Source of the DNA: Candidatus Thalassarchaeaceae archaeon
Lineage (GTDB): Archaea; Thermoplasmatota; Poseidoniia; Poseidoniales; Thalassarchaeaceae
Direction of reading: 5' to 3'
NCBI GenBank assembly: GCA_030745885.1
Contig: JASLNR010000045.1
Span: 1-21,868, forward strand
DNA length: 21,868 nt
Shown: piece after piece, positions 15,759-21,868 of the stretch
Layout: each line of letters starts with the position of its first letter
How positions within the stretch are numbered: the stretch's first letter is position 1
The notes under the pieces: generated by a model
Told to the model about the DNA's origin: nothing
Database searches by the model: none
What the model saw: only the letters and a program-made list of their open reading frames with translations
Translations under genes and position numbers: made by a program

Positions 15759-16715
15759 TCACAGGCCGGCGATTCGGCGATACTTGTCCAGCCGCGCATG
15801 ATACAACCCCCTTTCTAGGCCTAGCAGATTCGAGGGGCCGATTCCCCCAATGGTAAACGAGGATGTGACCACGGCATGAACCAAGGCTGACCGAATCGCC
15901 TCGATGTCATTCAAGACTCCAGATCTACCCGCAATATTGGCTAGGAAGGCGCCAGCAAAGGAATCCCCGCATCCGGTCGGATCAACGATTTCGTTGGTGG
16001 GGAAGGCTGGGAGAGCTAGAATCCCGCAGGGAAAATTGGCAAGAACCCCCCCCGAACCTCGCTTGACGATCAAGGCACTCGGGCCCTTGCCAGCGGATTC
16101 ACCCCCATGGAGAGCAGAGCCCGACAGTATGGGTCGAATTGCACGGGTAAATACCTCCTCGCCCGAGATCGCACAGACCTCCTCTTCGTTGAGGATGGCT
16201 ATGTCTGCCTTCCTCAGTGCGAGCGAGAGTTGCTCGAACTCGGTTTCAATCCACAGCATGAAGGTATCAACCGCCGAAATCTCGACATTTGGGCACTGGT
16301 CGAGTACAGAAACCTGTGACTGGGGGTCTGTGTTGGCGCAGAAGAGGACTTTCGGGGAATTCCACGAATTGGGAATTTCGGGATCGAATCCCCCCAATAC
16401 ATTCACCTCGGTGGAGATGGTCTCCACATTTTCCATGGTTCCCTCATACCTTCCAGACCATCTGAAAGTCTTGCCCTCCAGTCTCGCTACACCTGTGAGA
16501 TCCAGGCCCACCCCCTCCAGAATTGACTGGTCCCGTTCGGTGAAATCGGCGCCTATGGGCGCGACCAGCCCCACACGTGGGGGTCGGTTGGGTATCAGTG
16601 GCATGTGGAACGAGGCCGAGACCCCGGCGTGGACGGCTGATCCACCAAGAATGTCTGAGCCACTAGCGAAAACAGTCTCGATGTCATCGTAGCCAATGCT
16701 CCCAACGATGACCAT
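15759..16715 (-). CDS. PfkB-family (ribokinase-like) sugar or nucleoside kinase
   Basis: The product is 318 residues from the ATG at 16715 (MVIVGSIGYDDIET). An N-terminal GGSAVHAGVSAS matches the PfkB substrate loop (GG..N.A), though Asn is replaced by His. NEEEV (176-180) and the anion-hole/catalytic motif DPTGCGDSFAGAF, with catalytic Asp251, are clear. Family members phosphorylate ribose, fructose phosphates, adenosine and others; the substrate is not decidable. It starts 7 bp after the biotin carboxylase gene and is presumably co-transcribed. An extended start at 16802 would overlap that gene and lacks homology. Confidence 0.88.
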   Translation of the reverse strand: MVIVGSIGYDDIETVFASGSDILGGSAVHAGVSASFHMPLIPNRPPRVGLVAPIGADFTERDQSILEGVGLDLTGVARLEGKTFRWSGRYEGTMENVETISTEVNVLGGFDPEIPNSWNSPKVLFCANTDPQSQVSVLDQCPNVEISAVDTFMLWIETEFEQLSLALRKADIAILNEEEVCAISGEEVFTRAIRPILSGSALHGGESAGKGPSALIVKRGSGGVLANFPCGILALPAFPTNEIVDPTGCGDSFAGAFLANIAGRSGVLNDIEAIRSALVHAVVTSSFTIGGIGPSNLLGLERGLYHARLDKYRRIAGL

Positions 16716-16722
16716 TTCCAAT

Positions 16723-18087
16723 CTAACGACCTCCCGAGAGTAATCCTTGATGGTTCTCCAAGTAGTCGGTGGTGATGTTTCTTTCTCTGAAGTCAGATTC
16801 ATTCAGAATGGCCCTATGCAATGGAATCAGAGTGTCGACGCCCAGTAGGATGGTCTCATCTAGAGCCGCATCAAGCCTGAGGATAGCCTCCTCTCTAGAG
16901 GGGGCCCAAGCAATGATCTTAGCGAGCAGGGAGTCAAAGGAACCCGGCATGTCGTATCCAGTATATGCGTGAGTATCTATCCTGACACCGGGTCCACCAG
17001 GCCAATGGCACTCCCACACCTTTCCCGGGGAGGGGTCCAAAGTCATCGGATTCTCGGCGTTAATCCTCGCTTGGATTGCATGGCCATCCCACCTGACGTC
17101 TTGCTGGGACAGGGGGAGGCTCTCCCCCGCAGCAATTCGAATTCCCAGGGAAACGAGATCCAGACCCGTGATCATCTCAGTAACGGTATGCTCGACTTGA
17201 ACTCGTGGATTTACCTCCATGAAATAGAACTCCCCCTCTGAGTCCCTCAGAAATTCAAAGGTTGCTAGGCCCCGGTATCCGATTGTCTCTGCGCCAGCCA
17301 CCGCCCGCGCGCCAATCTCCTGCCTGATATCATCACTAAGCCAGGGTCCCTCTTCGAGGATCTTCTGGTGCCGCCGTTGTATAGAGCAAAATCGTTCGCC
17401 TAGGTGAATCGCCCTTTCGCCATCGCCGAGAACCTGGAACTCGATATGCTCGGCATCGCTGATGAACTTCTCGAGGAATACCCTATCATCGCCGAATGCA
17501 GATGCTGCCCTGCCTTGACAAAGCCTCAGTGCAGACGGGAAGTCCTCCTCCGCCTCTACAACTTGCATCCCTATACCGCCACCCCCCGAGGCGGCTTTGA
17601 TAATGAGAGGGAATCCGATTTCTGTAGCGATTGCTGAAGCCTCATCAGGATTGGTCACTGGCGTGTCCGAACCCCCGGCCACAGGGATTCCAGCCTTCGA
17701 CATCGCCCCTCTGGCAGCAATCTTGTCCCCCAGCAAGCGGAGGGACTCTGGAGACGGGCCGATGAATGTGACTCCTTCTTCAGCCAGGCGTTGGGCGAAT
17801 GCTGCATTCTCAGAGAGGAAACCATATCCCGGGTGAACAGCATCGGCACCGACGTCCTTGGCTGCTGCGACAATGGCCTCGATGTCCAGATAAGAGGCCA
17901 GCGGGTCGTCTCTGGGAATGAAATATCCCTCGTCTGCCAACCTGACGGGCAGCGATAGGCGATCCTCCCTTCCGTGGACGACTACGGCCTCCATGTCCAT
18001 CGAACGTAGGGAGCGTAGGATACGCAGCGCAATCTCTCCCCGGTTCGCGATGAGGACCCGTCGGAACACGTTCCCCGCTGAGTGCAC
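16723..18087 (-). CDS. accC: Biotin carboxylase subunit of acetyl-/propionyl-CoA carboxylase
   Basis: Uses ATP and bicarbonate to carboxylate the biotin of a carrier protein. The 454-residue, single-subunit form shows RRVLIANRGEIALRI, HPGYGFLSEN (85-94), the ATP-grasp glycine loop IIKAASGGGGIGM with Lys164, SIQRRHQKILEE, and EVNPRVQVEH with the catalytic Arg. One oddity is GERFCSIQ, where most homologues have ERDCS. No biotinyl (MKM) domain is attached, and no carrier or carboxyltransferase gene is in the window, so partners must be elsewhere. The start is GTG at 18087, or GTG at 18069 (VFRRVLIANRGE), which has GGGG before it. It sits 27 bp after the CysJ-like gene and 7 bp before the kinase. 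Urea or pyruvate carboxylase roles are less likely but not excluded. Confidence 0.92.
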   Translation of the reverse strand: MHSAGNVFRRVLIANRGEIALRILRSLRSMDMEAVVVHGREDRLSLPVRLADEGYFIPRDDPLASYLDIEAIVAAAKDVGADAVHPGYGFLSENAAFAQRLAEEGVTFIGPSPESLRLLGDKIAARGAMSKAGIPVAGGSDTPVTNPDEASAIATEIGFPLIIKAASGGGGIGMQVVEAEEDFPSALRLCQGRAASAFGDDRVFLEKFISDAEHIEFQVLGDGERAIHLGERFCSIQRRHQKILEEGPWLSDDIRQEIGARAVAGAETIGYRGLATFEFLRDSEGEFYFMEVNPRVQVEHTVTEMITGLDLVSLGIRIAAGESLPLSQQDVRWDGHAIQARINAENPMTLDPSPGKVWECHWPGGPGVRIDTHAYTGYDMPGSFDSLLAKIIAWAPSREEAILRLDAALDETILLGVDTLIPLHRAILNESDFRERNITTDYLENHQGLLSGGR

Positions 18088-18114
18088 GTTCGTATGAGTG
18101 AATCGGCCTCTGAA

Positions 18115-19395
18115 TCAGTAGACATCCCTGAGGTATCTCTTCTCGGCCTTCATCAACCCATTCTCGACATAGTCCTTCGCCTCGTCTAAGCTCATTCCAC
18201 CATACTCAGCGCAGATTCCAATTAGAGTACTATGGACGTCCTTGGCCATGTACTTCTTGTCACCACAGACGTAGAAGTTAGCTCCATTTTCTATCCATTT
18301 CCATATCTCCTCGCCTTGCTGCTTCATGAGATGCTGCACATAGACCTTCTCGGGACCGGCCCTAGACCAGGCCAGATCGTGCTTTGTTAGCAAGCCCCTT
18401 TCCTTCCAATCCTCCATTTCATTCCTGTAGAGGTACTCACCCTCCTCAGTCCAGTCACCAAAAATGAGCCAATTGCGCCCGGTGGCTCCATCAATGTCCC
18501 TCTGTTGGAGAAAGGCTCTGAATGGGGCAATTCCCGTTCCGGGACCTATCATGATAATGTCGGTGGACCCATCCTTGGGAAGGACGAACGAACGGGTCGG
18601 GGACATGAATACTCCAACTTTGGTGATTTTATTGTCGCATCTATCGGCCATGAAACCGGTGCAGAGTCCGGTTCGGTCCCTATCATGATGATTGTACCGG
18701 ACGATGGCTACGGTCAGGTGAACAGTGCCCTGGTCGAAATCGGGACTGCTAGCAATCGAGTAGAGTCGCGGTTTGAGCCTGTCCATACCATCGACCAACT
18801 GTTGTGGTGAGAACCCGATGTGCCCGAAGTCGGCGATGGCATCGATGTAGTCCCTTGACCAAATGTAGTCCTCCATGACGCTTGGATCGGAGGTCAGATT
18901 GTCCCAAAGTGAGGCTGCAGAATCTCCCGCTGCCCCGATCTCGACGTATCCCTCTGGGACATCGTCATCGGTGCCACTGCCTTGCCAATCCATCAGCAGG
19001 GTGCCATCCGTAGAAGAGAAGCGCTGCCGCCTCACAATCTTCATCCCCGTTGGTCCAGTGTCCTTTGATAGTCGATTCCCGAGGCCCTCGATCCACTTCT
19101 TCGAAATGCGGTGAATCTCGTATCTGTCAGTGAGGGCCTCTCGAAGGGAACATTTCCCGAGGTGAGTCTCGACCTCTTCGTCCCCGGAGAAGTTGGTAGC
19201 GAAAAGGAGTTCCTCGACCAGAGAAGGGGGGCATCTAGGAATGACTCCTAGAGCGTCACCTGCCTTGTATTCCAACCCCGAATCCCCCAATTTGAATACG
19301 ATGTGTCTAGTCTCCTTACGAGATTCGTCCCCGTTGAGGATGAAATTCTGAATTATGGTAGATTGGTACGGGTTCTTCACACTCCAGCCGGACAT
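18115..19395 (-). CDS. CysJ-like FAD/NADPH reductase lacking the flavodoxin domain
   Basis: Diflavin-reductase-type C-terminal module (426 residues): FAD-binding core with YKAGDALGVIP and RLYSIASSP (RxYS at 210-213), NADPH site GPGTGIAPFRAF (284-295), YVCGD (375-379), and the end EKRYLRDVY, with a terminal Tyr expected to stack on FAD. The ending is nearly identical to sulfite reductase flavoprotein. The FMN flavodoxin domain of CysJ or CPR is absent, so electrons would go to a separate flavodoxin, ferredoxin or oxidoreductase. GLCTGFMAD replaces the usual 'GvaSnyL' loop. The ATG at 19395 has GAGGGGTG before it; an upstream ATG at 19440 lacks one. It heads the probable operon with biotin carboxylase and the kinase. 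Confidence 0.88.
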   Translation of the reverse strand: MSGWSVKNPYQSTIIQNFILNGDESRKETRHIVFKLGDSGLEYKAGDALGVIPRCPPSLVEELLFATNFSGDEEVETHLGKCSLREALTDRYEIHRISKKWIEGLGNRLSKDTGPTGMKIVRRQRFSSTDGTLLMDWQGSGTDDDVPEGYVEIGAAGDSAASLWDNLTSDPSVMEDYIWSRDYIDAIADFGHIGFSPQQLVDGMDRLKPRLYSIASSPDFDQGTVHLTVAIVRYNHHDRDRTGLCTGFMADRCDNKITKVGVFMSPTRSFVLPKDGSTDIIMIGPGTGIAPFRAFLQQRDIDGATGRNWLIFGDWTEEGEYLYRNEMEDWKERGLLTKHDLAWSRAGPEKVYVQHLMKQQGEEIWKWIENGANFYVCGDKKYMAKDVHSTLIGICAEYGGMSLDEAKDYVENGLMKAEKRYLRDVY

Positions 19396-19501
19396 TCCTA
19401 CACCCCTCAATTTCGGGAGTTGTTGTTCGTTTATGAACAAATGCGGAGAGGGCGCCCCTCATCGAAGCGAAGCATCAAGTCTTGGGCCCCCAACGCGAGT
19501 C

Positions 19502-20296
19502 ATGGCAGAGGTTCTGTTCCTCGGAACCGGCAATGCATTCTCCCCTCCTGGGAGGATGCATGCCTTGGCCCTAATCGACGATACCATCCTGATTGATGCG
19601 CCTCCCACTGTACTTCCTCAACTCAGACGTGCGGGCGTTTCACCATCAGACATCCAGCATCTGCTAATCACCCATTGGCACGCCGATCACACCTTCGGAT
19701 TTCCATTTCTGTTACTTGACAGGGAGTGGTTGGCACCAGATAGGGATGCGCGAGGTACGTTGAGCATCCACGCTAGACCCGGAGGAAGGGATCGTCTGAG
19801 CGACCTCTGCGAAGTCGGTTTTCCCGGTAGCCTCGAAGTCGCGCTTAGGGAGCGGACAGCCTGGTACGAAGATGAGTCGGGAACCTTGAAAGGAACCCAG
19901 TGGAGCTATGACAGGTTTCCCGTCAGTCATACCCCAGAGACCGATCCTCACGGATACAGGATGGTGCATGAGAGCGGCCTTACTATCCTCCACTGCGGGG
20001 ATTCAGGGCCGTGCCAGGAAATTGAGGATCGGAGCTCGGAATCGGATGTCGTAATACTAGAAATGGGGGTACCCGATTTCGTCGATAGCCCCCATCATCA
20101 CAACCCATCCCAAGTTATTTCTTTCTCTGAGCGACATCCCCATGCCATGGTTCTGGTAACTCACAACTTCTCCCGTTCGCTAGATAGCGACTCTGGTTTC
20201 GAAGTCCCCGAATTACCAGTAGGAATCCATCAACTCAACGATGGCGATCGCCTTGAAATATTGGATGATGGCGAGTTAGAATTGATAAAATATTGA
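19502..20296 (+). CDS. Metallo-beta-lactamase-fold hydrolase, RNase Z-like
   Basis: The product is 264 residues from the ATG at 19502 (MAEVLFLGTGNAFSPPGR). The zinc motif HWHADH (58-63) is intact, with further ligands suggested by VSHTPE, CGDSG and THNFSR. The LGTGNAFS opening and the order of motifs resemble RNase Z and its relatives (phosphodiesterases of the PqsE/ComA/ElaC type). The flexible exosite arm of true tRNase Z is not evident, so it is safer to call it a general MBL hydrolase. An upstream in-frame ATG at 19355 would overlap the divergent reductase. It ends at an AT-rich palindrome before the presumed origin region. Confidence 0.85.
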   Translation: MAEVLFLGTGNAFSPPGRMHALALIDDTILIDAPPTVLPQLRRAGVSPSDIQHLLITHWHADHTFGFPFLLLDREWLAPDRDARGTLSIHARPGGRDRLSDLCEVGFPGSLEVALRERTAWYEDESGTLKGTQWSYDRFPVSHTPETDPHGYRMVHESGLTILHCGDSGPCQEIEDRSSESDVVILEMGVPDFVDSPHHHNPSQVISFSERHPHAMVLVTHNFSRSLDSDSGFEVPELPVGIHQLNDGDRLEILDDGELELIKY

Positions 20297-20309
20297 TAAT
20301 TTAATTATC
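20295..20309. repeat. AT-rich palindrome after the MBL gene
   Basis: GATAATT-T-AATTATC is a perfect 7-bp inverted repeat with a 1-nt centre, overlapping the MBL stop. The sequence ATTGATAA also occurs twice just before (20281-20288, 20292-20299). It is embedded in a very AT-rich run reaching about 20323. It may be part of a DNA-unwinding element or act in transcription termination. Confidence 0.5.
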
Positions 20310-20698
20310 TATTATTTATACTACGAGTTGATTGTTGCGTTTCAAATAGCGTATTTGGGTTCTCGGAATGTGAATTCAACTATGATTCGAGATTGCGATA
20401 CATCAGGGAATTCGAAGTCGCAGAACACAGGTTGTTCAGGAGGATGGCGGTGCAATTGATGCATCGGTTTTTCTAATAGAGAACGATTGACTGAATGATT
20501 AGGTGATACAGTTATTCGAATATTTATCACTTACGAAATCCGGCATTGAAAGATACGGGCAATACGTTGCAAATCTCATTCTTTCAAGACACTCTTATTA
20601 CCTCCAACTCTCTCGGTTCTGCTTGCGCACTTGCTAGCAATGAATCCAATGGGGTGGGGGATTGGCCATGAGTGGGTTCATTGTACCGGTGATAAAAA
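20297..20698. other. Gene-free AT-rich region before cdc6, candidate replication origin
   Basis: About 400 bp without a convincing gene, visibly more AT-rich than the rest of the window. It contains the palindrome at 20295-20309, a 5-bp hairpin GAACA/TGTTC (20423-20437), the palindromic ATTCGAAT near 20514-20521, and the G-rich inverted repeat at 20638-20683. In many archaea the origin lies directly upstream of an orc1/cdc6 gene, which is the main reason for this call. Only one ORB-like element is recognisable, so the assignment is tentative. A short minus-strand reading frame (20342-20530) was judged spurious. Confidence 0.5.
20638..20683. repeat. G-rich ORB-like element within an inverted repeat
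   Basis: The arms CAATGAATCCA (20638-20648) and TGGGTTCATTG (20673-20683) pair over 11 bp with one mismatch. Inside, TCCAATGG followed by GTGGGGG resembles the archaeal origin recognition box, in which TCCAGTGG is followed after a few bases by a G run. It lies 15-60 bp upstream of the cdc6 ATG, so Orc1/Cdc6 binding here could serve both initiation and autoregulation. This is inferred from sequence only. Confidence 0.45.
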
Positions 20699-21868
20699 AT
20701 GGAAGGAAATATTTTCGAGAAGATTCTCGGACAAGATAGTCTCTTCACCGACAGGAAGGCCTTCGATCATGCCTTCGAACCCTCGCGCCTTCCACATCGG
20801 GAGCATGAGGTCGATGCGCTTGTAAGAAACCTGGTCGATGCCCTCAATGGTCACATCCCCTCAAACATGCTACTCTACGGCGTCCCGGGATCGGGTAAGA
20901 CAGTAGTGACAAGGTTCGTGCTAGGGCAGTTACGTGAAAAGGGCAAAGAGATGGGGCAACTAGTGAATACCTACGAAATCAACTGTAGGAACGTGGACAC
21001 CAAGTACAGGGTCGTCCAGTCCATCGCTAGTCAATTGGCACGACGGGGCGATCCCCCGGTGCCGTTCACGGGATGGCCGACAGATCGAGTACTCGAGACT
21101 TTGGTTATGAGGATGAGCAGGGCCGGCGGGGTTCACATCATCGTACTAGATGAAGTCGACAACTTGGTCGATCGGGCGGGGGATGATCTGTTATACGCGC
21201 TCACCAGCTTGAACACAGTTCTTGATAATGGACGATGCTCGATTATCGGCATCAGCAATGACCTGCATTTCACGCAGCATCTTGATCCGAGGGTTAGTTC
21301 GAGGCTCAGCCAAGAGGACGTGGTCTTCCATCCATACGTTGCCACGGAGATTCAGAACATTCTCGGTGAGCGAGCGGCGATGGGAATCAGGGATGGGGTT
21401 CTTGAGGAGGGCGTGATAAAACTGTGCGCAGCTCTTGCCGCACAGGAGCACGGGGACGCGCGGCGGGCTCTGGACCTGCTTAGGATATCCGTCCAGAAAT
21501 CTGAGCAAAGAGCCCAGTCTAAGGTCAATACCAAGCACGTGAAATTGGCTCAGAGCCAGTTGGAGTACGATCAGGTTACGCCAGTTCTCAAGACTCTGCC
21601 GTTGCACCAGAAGCTCGTTCTGTTCTCCATCTGCTTGAACGAGGAGAATGGATTGAGGAACATATCGACTGGCGAAGTCTATCGAACCTACGCAGATGCC
21701 TGTGGGAAAATCAGCATAGAGCCCCTAACTACCAGACGTGTCTCATCGCTGTTGAACGAACTCGACACCATCGGCCTGATTATGGCAAGAAATGTCAGTA
21801 AGGGCAGGGGCGGCCGAAGCAAGCAAGTTAACTCCGCCATTCCCAAGGCTATCGATGCGATATCCCTC
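20699..21868 (+). CDS. cdc6: Orc1/Cdc6 replication initiator, 3' end outside the window
   Basis: AAA+ ATPase that binds origin repeats and loads MCM helicase. From the ATG at 20699, 390 codons are open to the window edge; most of the protein (usually about 400 residues) is present. Visible: LFTDRKAFD, the family signature PSRLPHREHEVDAL, Walker A GVPGSGKT (61-68), YEINCRN, Walker B IIVLDEVDNL (Asp151, Glu152), sensor-1 IIGISNDLHF, arginine-finger region DPRVSSRL, sensor-2 HGDARRALDLL, then a winged-helix domain from about residue 290 (GEVYRTYADAC, SSLLNELDTIGLI). No Shine-Dalgarno precedes the ATG (GATAAAAAATGG), suggesting a leaderless mRNA. All ATPase motifs are intact. Confidence 0.95.
   Translation, partial: MEGNIFEKILGQDSLFTDRKAFDHAFEPSRLPHREHEVDALVRNLVDALNGHIPSNMLLYGVPGSGKTVVTRFVLGQLREKGKEMGQLVNTYEINCRNVDTKYRVVQSIASQLARRGDPPVPFTGWPTDRVLETLVMRMSRAGGVHIIVLDEVDNLVDRAGDDLLYALTSLNTVLDNGRCSIIGISNDLHFTQHLDPRVSSRLSQEDVVFHPYVATEIQNILGERAAMGIRDGVLEEGVIKLCAALAAQEHGDARRALDLLRISVQKSEQRAQSKVNTKHVKLAQSQLEYDQVTPVLKTLPLHQKLVLFSICLNEENGLRNISTGEVYRTYADACGKISIEPLTTRRVSSLLNELDTIGLIMARNVSKGRGGRSKQVNSAIPKAIDAISL

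Noticed and set aside
15904..16692. 262-residue plus-strand frame opposite the PfkB kinase
   Set aside because: Antisense shadow; Ser/Pro-rich composition typical of a reversed GC-rich coding strand.
20423..20437. GAACA/TGTTC hairpin as a terminator or ORB
   Set aside because: Arms of only 5 bp with no T run or G run; no better than chance on its own.
20342..20530. 62-residue minus-strand reading frame in the gene-free region
   Set aside because: GTG start without Shine-Dalgarno, no recognisable motif, and it lies in AT-rich presumed origin DNA; short open frames are expected here by chance.
1..21868. CRISPR arrays, insertion sequences, integrase or attachment sites
   Set aside because: No regularly spaced direct repeats, transposase or integrase motifs were seen; the tRNA-Gly has no partial duplicate nearby.

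Overview
The window comes from an archaeal chromosome. It carries an Orc1/Cdc6 initiator, PCNA, transcription factor S (TFS), the Nop5-fibrillarin pair of the C/D-box RNP, and a tRNA-Gly with an archaeal TATA box at the expected distance. Mixed with these are bacterial-type genes (MutM, biotin carboxylase, a CysJ-like flavoprotein reductase, an MIP channel) at fairly high GC with compact, often overlapping genes. That mixture fits marine Euryarchaeota such as Poseidoniales (Marine Group II) or related Thermoplasmatota. This placement is inferred from gene content, not from a phylogeny.

Layout. 1-2867 (+): 3' part of a membrane protein that looks like a site-2 protease with a large outer domain, then ketopantoate reductase (CoA synthesis). 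2864-4422 (-): MutM followed by an unusual MIP channel. 4517-4903 (+): small DUF4190-like membrane protein. 4889-6605 (-): nop5 and fibrillarin. 6734-9054 (+): TFS, PCNA, GT2 glycosyltransferase. 9057-11079 (-): ABC exporter half-transporter, with tRNA-Gly(UCC) upstream of it. 11227-13533 (-): a three-gene operon of an unrecognised protein with a faint TraB-like C-terminus, a strongly diverged TBP-fold protein, and a TatD-like metallohydrolase. 13515-15758 (+): hotdog thioesterase and a 548-residue membrane protein with a PH-like start. 15759-19395 (-): CysJ-like reductase, biotin carboxylase and PfkB kinase, probably one operon. 19502-20296 (+): metallo-beta-lactamase-fold hydrolase. 20297-20698: an AT-rich gene-free stretch leading to cdc6, which runs off the window end.

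Two places deserve most attention. The first is the TBP-like protein translationally coupled to its neighbours: it keeps the two-repeat TBP layout but has lost most positions that bend DNA. The second is the 400-bp region before cdc6, which looks like a replication origin: an AT-rich palindrome at one end, and near the initiator gene a G-rich ORB-like element inside an inverted repeat. Also notable are an MIP channel without the selectivity-filter arginine and a fibrillarin gene whose homology starts before its first usable start codon.
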